DNA of 64,000 nucleotides from RYN-124 sp033851845 (GCA_033851845.1 JAWWOH010000119.1:28384-92383), one strand, 5' to 3'. Positions 1 through 11,131 are shown, counted from the first letter of the stretch. Made by a program: numbers and translations. Notes: generated from the letters alone by a model not told the origin.

Positions 1-1977
1 AAGATCACCGTCGGCTTCCCGCAGGGCCGCACGCTCTATGCGCAGGTCTGGAAGGCGCAGGTCGGTCGCGTGCCGTTGCTTCTCCTCGATTCCGACGTCG
101 AGGAGAACGCGCCGGCCGAGCGGGAGGTCACCGACCGGCTGTACGGCGGCGGCAGCGACCATCGGCTGCACCAGGAGATGCTGCTCGGCATCGGTGGTGT
201 GCGGGCCATCCGCGCCTACACGGCGCTGACCGGCGACCCGGCGCCCGAGGTGTTCCACACCAATGAGGGGCATGCCGGCTTCCTCGGACTCGAGCGGATC
301 CGCGAGCTGACCGAGATCGGGCTGACCTACGACGAGGCGCGCGAGGCGGTGCGCGCCGGCACGGTCTTCACGACCCACACGCCCGTTCCCGCCGGGATCG
401 ACCGCTTCCCGCGTGAGCTGATCGCCAACTACTTCGGCGGCGACAACGGCGTGGCAGGCGTGCCGGTCGATCGCATCCTCGAGCTCGGCGCGGAGGACGA
501 CCCGACGGTTTTCAACATGGCGCACATGGGGCTGCGGATGGCCCAGCGCCGCAACGGCGTCGCGAAGCTGCACGGGGTCGTCAGCCGGCAGATGTTCAGC
601 GACCTGTGGCGCGGGTTCGACCCGTCCGAGGTGCCGATCACGTCGGTCACCAACGGGGTGCATGCGCCGACGTGGGTATCGCGTGAGGTGTTCGAGCTGG
701 CCGAGCGCGAGATCGGCAACACCCTCACGACAGAGGCGCACGGCTGGGAGGAGATCGCGAAGGTCCCGGCGACCGCCATCTGGGACACCCGCGGGGTGCT
801 GCGGGCCCGGCTGGTGGAAGAGGTGCGGCGGCGCGTGCGCGACTCGTGGCTGCTGCGGGGCGCGACGTCGGCGGAGCTCGGCTGGACCGACACGATCTTC
901 GACTCCGAGGTCCTCACGATCGGCTTCGCCCGACGCGTTCCGTCGTACAAGCGCCTGACCTTGATGCTGCGCCATCCGGATCGTCTTCGCGCCCTGCTGC
1001 TCGACCCGGATCGCCCCGTGCAGTTCGTCATCGCCGGAAAGGCTCACCCGGCCGACGACGGGGGCAAAGAGCTGGTGCAGCAGATCGTGCGCTTCGCCGA
1101 CGGCGAGGACGTACGGCGCCGGATCGCGTTCCTGCCCGACTACGACATCGGGATGGCGCGCTACCTGTACGGCGGCTGCGACGTCTGGCTGAACAACCCG
1201 CTGCGCCCGCTCGAGGCCTGCGGAACGTCGGGCATGAAGAGCGCGCTGAACGGCGGTCTCAACCTGTCGATCCGCGACGGCTGGTGGGACGAGATGTACG
1301 ACGGCGAGAACGGCTGGGCCATTCCGACTGCGGACGGCGTCGACGACCCCGATCGGCGCGACGACCTCGAGGCGACGGCGCTGTACGAGCTGATCGAGAA
1401 GCAGGTGCGCACCCGCTTCTACGACATCGACAGCTCGGGCGTGCCGCAGCGCTGGGTCGACATGGTGCGGCACACGCTGCAGTCGCTCGGCCCCAAGGTG
1501 CTGGCGTCGCGGATGGTGCGCGACTACGTGCACGAGCTGTACACCCCCGCGGCGCGGGCGTCTCGCGAGCTGGCGGCGTCGTCGTTCACCGCGGCGCGCC
1601 AGGTGGCGCAGTGGCGCAGCGAGGTGCAGTCGCGTTGGAGCGACGTCCGCGTCGTGCACGTCGAGGCCGGTGGTGTCGGCGACGCGCCGCAGGTCGGTGC
1701 GAAGCTAGAGGTCCGCGCGCTGATCGACCTCGGCGGGCTGGCACCGTCCGATGTCACCGTGCAGGCGGCGTACGGGCGGGTCGACGAGAGCGACCAGCTG
1801 CGCGCGCCGACGACGGTCGTGCTGACGCCGGGGGAGCAGGGCGAGGACGGGCTGATCCGCTACTGGGGCGACGTGCCGCTCGAGCGGGCCGGCTCGTTCG
1901 GCTACACGGTGCGGGTGCTCCCGCACTCCGACCGGCTCCCCTCCGACGCCGACCTCGGCCTGATGACCACCGCCTGA
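1..1977 (+). CDS. glgP: Alpha-glucan (glycogen) phosphorylase, 5' truncated by window edge
   Basis: The frame is open from base 1, so the N-terminus lies outside the window; 658 residues are visible. The enzyme releases glucose-1-phosphate from the non-reducing ends of alpha-1,4-glucans, using pyridoxal phosphate. The PLP-lysine signature CGTSGMKSALNGG is present, with the lysine encoded at 1237-1239, and is followed by NLSIRDGWWDEM, typical of the actinobacterial type. An upstream HTPVPAGIDRF segment is also family-typical. It converges on glgX, whose product debranches the same polymer, which supports a glycogen or maltodextrin role. The only uncertainty is the missing N-terminal part. Confidence 0.93.
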   Translation, partial: KITVGFPQGRTLYAQVWKAQVGRVPLLLLDSDVEENAPAEREVTDRLYGGGSDHRLHQEMLLGIGGVRAIRAYTALTGDPAPEVFHTNEGHAGFLGLERIRELTEIGLTYDEAREAVRAGTVFTTHTPVPAGIDRFPRELIANYFGGDNGVAGVPVDRILELGAEDDPTVFNMAHMGLRMAQRRNGVAKLHGVVSRQMFSDLWRGFDPSEVPITSVTNGVHAPTWVSREVFELAEREIGNTLTTEAHGWEEIAKVPATAIWDTRGVLRARLVEEVRRRVRDSWLLRGATSAELGWTDTIFDSEVLTIGFARRVPSYKRLTLMLRHPDRLRALLLDPDRPVQFVIAGKAHPADDGGKELVQQIVRFADGEDVRRRIAFLPDYDIGMARYLYGGCDVWLNNPLRPLEACGTSGMKSALNGGLNLSIRDGWWDEMYDGENGWAIPTADGVDDPDRRDDLEATALYELIEKQVRTRFYDIDSSGVPQRWVDMVRHTLQSLGPKVLASRMVRDYVHELYTPAARASRELAASSFTAARQVAQWRSEVQSRWSDVRVVHVEAGGVGDAPQVGAKLEVRALIDLGGLAPSDVTVQAAYGRVDESDQLRAPTTVVLTPGEQGEDGLIRYWGDVPLERAGSFGYTVRVLPHSDRLPSDADLGLMTTA

Positions 1978-1992
1978 CCTCCCCCCTCTGCC

Positions 1993-2005
1993 GATGATCC
2001 CTTGA

Positions 2006-2010
<5 letters not shown>
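1993..2010. terminator. Short hairpin between convergent glgP and glgX
   Basis: GATGATC, loop CCTT, GATCATC: a perfect 7-bp stem with a 4-nt loop, 16 bp after the glgP stop and overlapping the glgX stop codon. It is placed to act on both convergent transcripts. It has no T-tract and a modest AT-rich stem, so its strength as a terminator is uncertain. Confidence 0.35.
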
Positions 2011-4128
<2,118 letters not shown>

Positions 4129-4132
<4 letters not shown>

Positions 4133-5049
4133 CGGCGCATTCTGTCGGCCGGCGCGTCGTCGTGCTCGGGACGCCTGGCCGCTGACCTGCGTTCCGGTGG
4201 GATGAGGTCAGCGAGCGTGGCACCCTTGGGAAGTACGACGGCCTGCCCGCGCTGCTTGCGCTCGAGCATGCTGTGCACGACCAGCGCGTTGCGGAGCAGT
4301 GTCGCGAACTCCTCCGGTTCGGTGAGCAGCCAGCCGTGCCGGCCGCCGATCACCTCGGCCGGCAGCGATGTCACGACGTCGGCGAGCGCGCCCGGCGCGA
4401 CGACCCGGTCGCGGTCGGCCCAGATGAACAGCACCGGCAGGCCCGCCGCTACGAGCGCCTCGACCTGACCCGCGAGCGACGCGGTCAGCGCAAGCCGGGC
4501 CGACAGCGCCATCGCGGCCGGCCGGCGTACCCAGTTCGGCAGGTAGTCCCGAAGCAGCGACGGGGCCGCCCGCAGCAACCCGCTGCCGTTCAGCTCGCCG
4601 ACCGTCCCCACGGCCCAGCGCAGCCAGGAGGTGTCGGCCAGCCCGGACCACTTGCCGGGGGCGCCCCCGACGGTGTTGACGAGCGTCAGTGACCGCACCC
4701 GTTCGGGCCGGTCCGTCGCCAGCTGGATGGCGACGCCACCGCCGAACGAGTGACCCGCGACGAACACCGGGTGCTCGACGCCGAGAACGTCGAGCAGCCG
4801 TCCCATGCGACGGGCGTACTCGTGCAGTGACACCTGTGACCAGCCGAGCCCGTCGCTGCCGCCGAATCCGGGCAGGCACGGGGCGATGACCTGCACGCCG
4901 GCGGCGGTCAGCCGCGTGATGCCGTCGGCGTACGCGCGTGGCGTCAGCCCCCAGCCGTGCAGGAACAGCAGCGGGTCGCCGCGGCCGGCCTCCATCACGC
5001 GGACAGTGGCGCCGTCGACGTCGACATCGCGCCAGGTCGGCGTGCTCAA
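4129..5049 (-). CDS. Alpha/beta hydrolase
   Basis: 306-aa alpha/beta-hydrolase-fold protein. The oxyanion segment FLHGWG lies at about residues 29-34, the nucleophile elbow GHSFGG has Ser101, a probable acid is in WADRDRV and the histidine is in GGRHGW. Substrate unknown. The start is TTG, overlapping the TGA of the upstream gene by four bases (TTGA); its own stop overlaps the glgX GTG start. It is therefore the middle gene of a three-gene coupled operon ending in glgX, but nothing in the sequence ties it chemically to glycogen. A basic tail follows the hydrolase core. Confidence 0.85.
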
Positions 5050-5675
5050 GCGGGATGCCCCGGCCCGGTGGCGGCATGCAGCCCGGCATGCCGGTCCGCG
5101 AGCGCCTCGTGCTCGTGCGGTGCGTCGGCAACGCCATGCCGCAGGACGAGGTGACCGAGCAGCTTCTCCTCGTCGGCGAGCAGGTCCGACCAGTTCTCGA
5201 CGAGGTCGGCCGCGGCGACGAGGGCCTCCAGCCGGGTCCGGATCGGCAGCAGGAGCAGCTCGCGCTCGAGCAACGAGACGAGCTCCTCGGGCAGCACGGC
5301 GGTGAGGTCCTCGTCGTCGTCCGCCGTGATCAGGTCCACCGGCAGATCGTCGTCGCGGCCGAGCCCGGTCAGGTCGAGCTCCGCGTCGTCGTCCGCGAAC
5401 TCCGCCTCGATCTCGTCGAGCGACATCCCGGCCTCCGCCGCCCAGCGTCGCTCCTCCTCGACGTCGACGTCGTCAGGGAGAGCCGCGAAGAACGCGTCCT
5501 GCCATCGCTCGACCAGCTCGCGGACCGCATCGCAGCGCTCCAACGCGCCGCCCACGTCACCGTCGACCGGCCGCAGCACTGCGTCCTGGAGCGCCCGTGC
5601 CGCATCGGGCGGCAGGTCGTCGAGCGGATCGGCCGACGAGACGGTGTGCACCACACCGCGCGAGTCACGGAACAC
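5046..5675 (-). CDS. Acidic protein of unknown function
   Basis: 209-aa protein not recognised as any family. It is rich in Asp and Glu, especially in the middle (segments such as EAEFADDDAELDL and ADDDEDL), with no signal peptide, membrane segment or cysteine cluster; the likely location is cytoplasmic. The GTG start at 5675 was chosen because no better upstream start exists before the divergent crotonase region. Its stop overlaps the start of the alpha/beta hydrolase, so it is the first gene of the hydrolase-glgX operon. Reality is supported by the operon overlap and by codon use matching its neighbours. Confidence 0.72.
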   Translation of the reverse strand: MFRDSRGVVHTVSSADPLDDLPPDAARALQDAVLRPVDGDVGGALERCDAVRELVERWQDAFFAALPDDVDVEEERRWAAEAGMSLDEIEAEFADDDAELDLTGLGRDDDLPVDLITADDDEDLTAVLPEELVSLLERELLLLPIRTRLEALVAAADLVENWSDLLADEEKLLGHLVLRHGVADAPHEHEALADRHAGLHAATGPGHPA

Positions 5676-5739
5676 ACCGCCGACACTAGGGTGCGCGCAG
5701 GTGGATCAGGGCCAGGCAGTGTCAGCTATGGAGGCAGAC

Positions 5740-6519
5740 GTGGGCGAGTTCGTGCGGCTCGAGGTCGACGGCGCGGTTGGCACAATCCGGCTGGACCGGC
5801 CGAAGATGAACGCGCTGAACGCCCAGGTGCAGGAGGAGATCCGGGCCTGCGCGATCGAGGCGACGGCACGCCAGGACATCCGCGCCGTCATCCTGTACGG
5901 CGGCGAGCGGGTCTTCGCTGCCGGCGCCGACATCAAAGAGATGAAGGACATGTCGTACGCCGACATGCTGGGCCGCGCGGGCAACCTGCAGGACTGCTTC
6001 CAGACGGTCGCGCGCATCCCGAAGCCGGTGATCGCGGCCATCAACGGCTATGCCCTGGGGGGCGGGTGCGAGCTGTCGATGTGCGCCGACTTCCGGGTCG
6101 CCGCCGACAACGCCAAGCTCGGCCAGCCGGAGATCCTGCTGGGCGTCATCCCGGGTGCCGGCGGCACCCAGCGGCTCACCCGGCTCGTCGGTCCGGCCAA
6201 GGCCAAGGACATCGTCTTCACCGGGCGGTTCGTCGATGCGGCAGAGGCGCTGGCGATCGGCCTCGCCGACGTCGTGGTGCCGGCCGCGGAGGTCTACGAC
6301 AAGGCGCGTGAGATGGCCTCGGCGTACAGCGAGGCTGCCGCCATCGCGTTGCGCGCGGCGAAGAAGGCCGTCGACGAGGGGCTCGAGATGGACCTCGACG
6401 CCGCGCTGCGGCTGGAGTCGACGCTGTTCGCGGGGCTGTTCGCCACCGAGGACCGCAGCATCGGCATGGAGTCGTTCGTCGAGAACGGCCCCGGCAAGGC
6501 GAAGTTCCTCGGCCGGTGA
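5740..6519 (+). CDS. Enoyl-CoA hydratase/isomerase (crotonase family)
   Basis: 259-aa crotonase, probably hydrating trans-2-enoyl-CoA in beta-oxidation. The oxyanion-hole segments AAGADIKEM (about 60-68) and ALGGGCEL (105-112) are present, and both catalytic glutamates are in place (Glu111 and Glu131 in GQPEILLG). An in-frame ATG at 5728 would add four residues, but GGAGG five bases before the GTG at 5740 and the resulting MGEFVRLE N-terminus make 5740 the better start. A TAGGGT hexamer upstream (near 5687) could be the -10 element. The stop overlaps the GNAT start (GTGA). Exact acyl-CoA substrate unknown. Confidence 0.9.
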   Translation: MGEFVRLEVDGAVGTIRLDRPKMNALNAQVQEEIRACAIEATARQDIRAVILYGGERVFAAGADIKEMKDMSYADMLGRAGNLQDCFQTVARIPKPVIAAINGYALGGGCELSMCADFRVAADNAKLGQPEILLGVIPGAGGTQRLTRLVGPAKAKDIVFTGRFVDAAEALAIGLADVVVPAAEVYDKAREMASAYSEAAAIALRAAKKAVDEGLEMDLDAALRLESTLFAGLFATEDRSIGMESFVENGPGKAKFLGR

Positions 6520-7118
6520 CCGGCGTCGCCCACCTCGAGCGCGCTCGCATCGATGACGCAGCGGTGGTCCTGGCGCGCGCCTTCCACCCCGACCCCGGGA
6601 TGGTCTTCATCTTCGCCGAGGACCGTCGACTGGACCGCTCGGAGGCCTTCTTCCGGGTGATGGTCCGCGCGGTCAGCCAAGCCGGCGTGGCGGTGGCGAC
6701 CCCGGGCCTCGAGTCGATCGGGTTGCTCGTGCCGCCGTCCGCGCAGACGGCGGAGGCAGTCGGCGCCGCCGGCATGGCCGACTTCATGGCGTCGCTGCTG
6801 CCGGCCGAGGCGGAGCGGTTCGGGCGCCTGGTGTCGACGCTCGGCGGCGAGCACGACCGGGTGATGACGGAGCCGCACTGGCAGCTGGCGTTCCTCGGGA
6901 CAGAGCCGAGTGCCCAGGGGAGGGGCTTCGGTGTCGCCGTCGTCGACGACGTCGTCGCGCGCGCGGACCGTGACGGCGTACCCGCCTTTCTCGACACGTT
7001 GACGTCCGAGAACGCGGCGTTCTACGGACGGCACGGCTTCACGGCGGTCAGCGAGCTCGACATCCCCGACAGCGACGTGCATGCCTGGGCGATGCGGCAC
7101 GAGCCGAGCGTGTCGTAG
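6516..7118 (+). CDS. GNAT-family N-acetyltransferase
   Basis: 200-aa GNAT protein. The acetyl-CoA pyrophosphate-binding segment reads as GTEPSAQGRGFGVAVVDDVV (about residues 128-147), followed by the ENAAFYGRHGF segment typical of the last part of the fold. It transfers an acetyl group from acetyl-CoA to an unknown acceptor. The GTG start overlaps the crotonase TGA, so the two are co-transcribed. A comparable acetyltransferase-like gene is found near etfBA in other actinobacteria, but I infer no functional link with electron transfer. Confidence 0.85.
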   Translation: MTGVAHLERARIDDAAVVLARAFHPDPGMVFIFAEDRRLDRSEAFFRVMVRAVSQAGVAVATPGLESIGLLVPPSAQTAEAVGAAGMADFMASLLPAEAERFGRLVSTLGGEHDRVMTEPHWQLAFLGTEPSAQGRGFGVAVVDDVVARADRDGVPAFLDTLTSENAAFYGRHGFTAVSELDIPDSDVHAWAMRHEPSVS

Positions 7119-7137
7119 GTCACGTCCCGACGTGCTT

Positions 7138-7152
7138 GCTGCAGTTTGCAGC
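7138..7152. terminator. Inverted repeat after the GNAT gene
   Basis: GCTGCA-GTT-TGCAGC, a perfect 6-bp inverted repeat with a 3-nt spacer, 19 bp after the GNAT stop and about 140 bp before etfB. It may be a weak terminator or a protein-binding site; there is no T-tract. Confidence 0.25.
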
Positions 7153-7292
7153 CCTGCTACCGCCGGGTAACAATGGCCCGCGAGGGCGGTGACGAGGGCG
7201 CGGGCCGCCCGCGTTAGCGTGATCGCCACCGTCGAAACGCGCGCGGATCACCGCGCCAACTGCAGTCTGCCTACGGAGGTCGGCGCCCGAGC

Positions 7293-8072
7293 ATGAACAT
7301 CGTCGTACTGGTGAAGCAGGTCCCCGACACATGGGCCGAGCGCAAGCTCAAGGCAGACGACAAGACCCTCGACCGAGCGTCCGTCGACGTCGTGATGAAC
7401 GAGATCGACGAGTACGCCGTGGAGGAGGCGCTCAAGCTCAAGGAGGCCGGCGGCGGCGAGGTCACCATCCTCACGATGGGGCCCGAGCGCGCGGTCGAGA
7501 CGATCCGCAAGGCCCTGTCGATGGGTGCCGACAAGGCCGTTCACCTCGTCGACGACGCGCTCGCCGGCAGCGACGCCGTGCAGACGTCGTACGCGATCGC
7601 CAAGGTCCTCGACACGCTCGAGTACGACCTGCTCATCTGCGGCTCGGAGGCCACCGACTCGCGCATGTCGGTCATGGCGGCGCTGCTCGCGGAGCGCACC
7701 GGCAAGCCGCAGCTGTCCGGCGCCCGCAAGGTCACCGTCGATGGCGGCAACGTGAAGATCGAGCGGCAGACCGACAACGGCTACGACGTCGTCGAGGCGC
7801 CGCTGCCCGCGATCCTGTCGGTCGTCGAGAAGATCAACGAGCCGCGCTACCCGTCGTTCAAGGGGATCATGGCGGCCAAGAGCAAGCCGCTCACGACCCT
7901 GACCATCGCCGACGCCGGGATCGAGGCCGACAAGGTCGGCCTCGCCAACGCGCCGTCGCAGGTCGTGGAGTTCGCGAACAAGCCGCCGCGGCAGGCGGGC
8001 CAGATCGTCAAGGACGAGGGTGACGGCGGCGCCAAGGTCGCCGAGTTCCTCGCGTCGCAGAAGATCATCTGA
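7293..8072 (+). CDS. etfB: Electron transfer flavoprotein subunit beta
   Basis: 259-aa EtfB (FixA family). With EtfA it accepts electrons from acyl-CoA dehydrogenases and passes them to the membrane quinone pool. The N-terminus MNIVVLVKQVPDTWAERKL and the internal LICGSEATDSRMSVM segment (AMP/FAD-site region) are diagnostic. The start is an ATG; a GGAGG lies 13 bases upstream, a little far. It is followed by etfA after 13 bp. Position next to a crotonase gene fits fatty-acid oxidation. The length is normal for the family. Confidence 0.96.
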   Translation: MNIVVLVKQVPDTWAERKLKADDKTLDRASVDVVMNEIDEYAVEEALKLKEAGGGEVTILTMGPERAVETIRKALSMGADKAVHLVDDALAGSDAVQTSYAIAKVLDTLEYDLLICGSEATDSRMSVMAALLAERTGKPQLSGARKVTVDGGNVKIERQTDNGYDVVEAPLPAILSVVEKINEPRYPSFKGIMAAKSKPLTTLTIADAGIEADKVGLANAPSQVVEFANKPPRQAGQIVKDEGDGGAKVAEFLASQKII

Positions 8073-8085
8073 GAGGGCTGGACTC

Positions 8086-9039
8086 GTGGCGGAAGTGCTT
8101 GTTCTCGTCGATCACGTCGACGGAGCTCCGAAGAAGGTCTCGTACGAGCTGCTGACCCTCGCCCGCACCCTCGGCGAGCCGTCCGCGGTCGTGCTGGGCA
8201 AGGGCGCGTCGACGGCGGCCGAGAAGGTCGGTGCGTACGGCGCGGAGAAGGTCTACGTCTGCGAGGCCGAGGAGCTCTCGTCCTACCTCGTCGGCCCACA
8301 CGCGTCGGTCCTCGCGAAGCTGGTGCAGGAGAAGTCGCCGGCCGCCGTGCTGCTCCCGAGCAACGCGACCGGCAAGGAGATCGGTGCGCGGCTCGCGGTC
8401 AAGACCGGCGGCGGGCTGCTGACGGATGCCGTCGGCGTGACGCCTGAGCTCGTCGCCGAGCAGCAGATCTTCGGTGGTGCGGTCACCGTGCAGTCCAAGG
8501 TGCAGAGCGGTACGCCGATCATCACCGTCCGGCCCAACAGCACGCCGCCCGTCGAGCAGGCGGGTGCGGCGGCGGTCGAGCAGGTGACAGCCGAGTTCAC
8601 CGACGCCGACAAGGCGGCCAAGCTGGTCGAGGCCGTCGTCGAGGCCAAGGGCGGCCGCCCCGACCTCGGTGAGGCCTCGATCGTCGTCTCCGGCGGCCGC
8701 GGCATGGGCAACGCCGAGAACTTCTCCATCGTCGAGAAGCTCGCCGACACCCTCGGTGCTGCTGTGGGTGCCTCCCGCGCTGCGACCGACGCGGGCTGGT
8801 ACCCGCACCAGAACCAGGTGGGGCAGACCGGACGCACTGTGTCGCCGCAGCTGTACATCGCCGTCGGCATCTCCGGGGCGATCCAGCACCGCGCCGGCAT
8901 GCAGACCTCGAAGACCATCGTGGCCATCAACAAGGATCCCGAGGCGCCGATCTTCGAGCTCGCCGACTTCGGCCTGGTGGGCGACCTGTTCAACGTCGTC
9001 CCGCAGCTGACCGAGGAGATCGAGAAGCGCAAGGGCTAG
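8086..9039 (+). CDS. etfA: Electron transfer flavoprotein subunit alpha
   Basis: 317-aa EtfA (FixB family), partner of EtfB. The C-terminal FAD-binding domain is clear: SGGRGMGN, GASRAATDAGWYPH, QVGQTGRTVSP, YIAVGISGAIQHRAGM and INKDPEAPIFELADFG follow in the expected order. The GTG start at 8086 was chosen over more upstream in-frame codons because it follows the etfB stop and a GAGAGG stretch and gives the family N-terminus MAEVLVLVDH. It closes the etfBA operon. One copy of a 57-bp palindrome begins 14 bp after the stop and may terminate the transcript. Confidence 0.96.
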   Translation: MAEVLVLVDHVDGAPKKVSYELLTLARTLGEPSAVVLGKGASTAAEKVGAYGAEKVYVCEAEELSSYLVGPHASVLAKLVQEKSPAAVLLPSNATGKEIGARLAVKTGGGLLTDAVGVTPELVAEQQIFGGAVTVQSKVQSGTPIITVRPNSTPPVEQAGAAAVEQVTAEFTDADKAAKLVEAVVEAKGGRPDLGEASIVVSGGRGMGNAENFSIVEKLADTLGAAVGASRAATDAGWYPHQNQVGQTGRTVSPQLYIAVGISGAIQHRAGMQTSKTIVAINKDPEAPIFELADFGLVGDLFNVVPQLTEEIEKRKG

Positions 9040-9053
9040 CCCCCCTTCCTCGG

Positions 9054-9110
9054 CGATCTACGTCTCGATGCCCGCGACACGCCGCGGGATCTCGTACGGG
9101 ACGTAGATCG
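9054..9110. repeat. 57-bp palindromic repeat, copy A
   Basis: This imperfect inverted repeat has perfect 11-bp outer arms (CGATCTACGTC ... GACGTAGATCG) around a 35-bp centre. It is 52/57 identical to copy B at 10151-10207. It lies between the etfA stop and the DUF559-type gene. Both copies follow a stop codon on the same strand, which suits a transcription terminator or a REP-like element. There is no T-tract. Confidence 0.8.
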
Positions 9111-9170
9111 CGGCGAAATCGGGGCTGTGGACGACGCCGCGAGGCCGTCGTCGCACGCCACGATCGCGCC

Positions 9171-10142
9171 GTGGACGTCGAGGTGCTCAGCTGGCGCGAG
9201 CTGGTGAAGCGGACCAGCAGCCGGCGGCTCGCGGATGCCGCTCTCGTGGAGGGCAGCTGGTGGCGTGTGCTGCGCGACGCGTATGTGGAGTGGTGCCACG
9301 AGGACACCCCCGCCGTGCGTGCCGCAGCCCTGCGCAAGGTCCTGCCACGCGATGTTGCCCTGAGTGGCAGGGCGGCCCTCTGGGTGCTCGGTGTCGACGT
9401 CCTGCCGTTGTCGGGTGAGCTCGATGTGACGGTTCCTCGTGGCCGTCACCTGCAGGCCCGACCCCGCATCCGAGCGCACATCGCCGCCCTGCCGGACGCT
9501 GAGCTGTGCGAGGTCAACGGGCTGCTCGTCGTCAGCGCGTCGCGTGCCTTCGTGGACGTCGCCCGGCGCGAGCTGTTGACCGAGGCGGTGGCTTTCGGGG
9601 ACGCGGTGCTTCGCTCGGGAGCCGCGACGCTCGAGCTGATCGATTCTTCACTCGCGCGCGCCGCGGGCCTGCGCAACGTCCGGGCGGCTCGCGCCGTCGT
9701 ACCCCATCTCGAGCCGCGCAGCGAGTCGCTGATGGAGAGCAGGCTGCGGATGAAGCTCGTGCTCGGCGGCCTTGCCCGTCCGCAGGCACAGTTCGACATG
9801 TACGACGAACAGGGCGCGCACGCCGGTCGGGGCGACCTGCACCTCGACGGCGTGGTCCTCGAGTACGACGGTCGCGAGGAGCGGCTCAAGAAGTCGAAGT
9901 TCAACGCCGACCGCCGACGCCGCTCACGGATTTCCGAGCTCGGCCTGGAGATCAGGGAGTTCACGGCGGCGGACGTGTACACCCGCAGCGACCTGTCCGT
10001 CTGTGCTGAGGTCCGCCGCGCCATCGTGGTGGCGCACGGACGTGACCGCAGCCGGCTGCGCGCCGGCAGCGACACGCTTCCCCGACCACGGCTGCAGCCC
10101 GTGCCGACGCGAGCGGACGCTGCCCAGCGACCAGCCGCCTGA
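9171..10142 (+). CDS. DUF559-type (Vsr/PD-(D/E)XK-like) protein
   Basis: 323-aa protein of an actinobacterial family with an N-terminal winged-helix-like, AbiEi-type region and a C-terminal DUF559/Vsr-like nuclease domain. Candidate active-site acids in the usual spacing are Glu189 (LMESRLRM), Asp222 (GRGDLHLD) and Glu231 (VLEYDG), followed by FNADRRRRSRISELG and a terminal IREFTAADVY strand. The GTG start is not preceded by a clear ribosome-binding site. The gene is bracketed by two copies of a 57-bp palindrome, which suggests a self-contained module. Enzymatic activity is inferred, and its target (if any) is unknown. It interrupts the usual order after etfA. Confidence 0.8.
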   Translation: MDVEVLSWRELVKRTSSRRLADAALVEGSWWRVLRDAYVEWCHEDTPAVRAAALRKVLPRDVALSGRAALWVLGVDVLPLSGELDVTVPRGRHLQARPRIRAHIAALPDAELCEVNGLLVVSASRAFVDVARRELLTEAVAFGDAVLRSGAATLELIDSSLARAAGLRNVRAARAVVPHLEPRSESLMESRLRMKLVLGGLARPQAQFDMYDEQGAHAGRGDLHLDGVVLEYDGREERLKKSKFNADRRRRSRISELGLEIREFTAADVYTRSDLSVCAEVRRAIVVAHGRDRSRLRAGSDTLPRPRLQPVPTRADAAQRPAA

Positions 10143-10150
10143 CCTCGTCG

Positions 10151-10207
10151 CGATCTACGTCGCGATGCCCGCGACACGCCGTGAGAACTCGTACGAGACG
10201 TAGATCG
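10151..10207. repeat. 57-bp palindromic repeat, copy B
   Basis: Second copy of the palindrome, starting 9 bp after the stop of the DUF559-type gene and ending 24 bp before the stop of the convergent SDR gene. The 11-bp arms are identical to copy A and the five differences lie in the centre. Its position between convergent genes would allow termination in both directions. Confidence 0.8.
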
Positions 10208-10231
10208 GCGCGGGAGGGGGGCGAGTGGCTC

Positions 10232-11131
10232 TCAGAAGCTGTAGGTCACGCCGGTCAGCTGCTCGCTGACGTCCCACAGCCGCCGGGCCGCGTCGTCGTC
10301 CTGCGCGGCCTTCACCGGCGTCACCCGGTGTGGCGCTCCTCGCAGGCCGAGCAGGCCGTCGGGGCCGAAGTACTCACCGGTCCGCACGTCCGGCATCGTC
10401 GCTGCGTAGAGCTGCGGCAGAGCACCGGCCGCATCGGACTGCGCGATCAGCCGGTTGCCGAGCGCCATCACCCGGCCGGCGATGCCGGGCGCGGTCTGCA
10501 GGTTGGTCGCGGCGTAGCCGGGATGCGCCCCTGCGACGACGAGCCGCTGCCCGGCCCGTCGCGACAACTCGCGCATGAAGAGCAGGTTGGCGAGCTTGCT
10601 CTGCCCGTACGCCAGCCACCGGAAGTAGAACCGCTCACCCATCAGGTCGTCGAAGCGCATCCGCCCCCACTTCGCGGCGTCGCTGGCGACGACGACGACG
10701 CGGCCGGCCGGCGCCCCGGTCAGCAGCGGCATCAGCAGACCGGTCAGGGCGAAGTGACCGAGGTGGTTGGTGCCGAGCTGCATCTCGAAACCGTCGGCCG
10801 TCTGTGCCCGCGGAACGGCCATCACCCCGGCGTTGTCGACGAGCAGGTCGAGGGTCGTGGTGCTGCTGGCGACGTCATCAGCGGCCGACCGGATCGAGGC
10901 GAGCGACGCGAGGTTGAGTGCGACGAGCTCGACCTCGGCCGACGGCACCTGGCTGCGCACCATGGCCAGCGCTTGGTCGGCCTTCGTCGGGTTGCGGCAG
11001 GCCATCAGGACCCGGGCTCCGCGGCGAGCCAGGGCCAGCGACGTGTGCAGCCCGAGTCCCGAGTTGGCACCGGTCACGAGCGCGGTTCGCCCGGTCTGTG
11101 CAGGGATGTCGTCGACGCTCCATGGGGCCAT
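10232..11131 (-). CDS. Short-chain dehydrogenase/reductase
   Basis: 299-aa SDR oxidoreductase. The Rossmann glycine motif TGANSGLG lies at residues 20-27, the NAG motif at LVDNAGVM near 98-104, and the catalytic YxxxK at Tyr175/Lys179 (AYGQSKLANLL). The YGQSKLANLL stretch and overall length place it with the retinol-dehydrogenase/WWOX-like SDRs, often NADP-dependent; substrate unknown. The start at 11131 gives the natural N-terminus MAPWSVDDIP; the open frame continues upstream without homology. It is convergent with the DUF559-type gene and divergent from the adenylate-forming enzyme, 40 bp away. Confidence 0.88.
   Translation of the reverse strand: MAPWSVDDIPAQTGRTALVTGANSGLGLHTSLALARRGARVLMACRNPTKADQALAMVRSQVPSAEVELVALNLASLASIRSAADDVASSTTTLDLLVDNAGVMAVPRAQTADGFEMQLGTNHLGHFALTGLLMPLLTGAPAGRVVVVASDAAKWGRMRFDDLMGERFYFRWLAYGQSKLANLLFMRELSRRAGQRLVVAGAHPGYAATNLQTAPGIAGRVMALGNRLIAQSDAAGALPQLYAATMPDVRTGEYFGPDGLLGLRGAPHRVTPVKAAQDDDAARRLWDVSEQLTGVTYSF

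Noticed and set aside
5302..5739. Long N-terminal extension of the crotonase frame
   Set aside because: It is the shadow of the acidic minus-strand gene; the crotonase fold and its GGAGG site begin at 5740.
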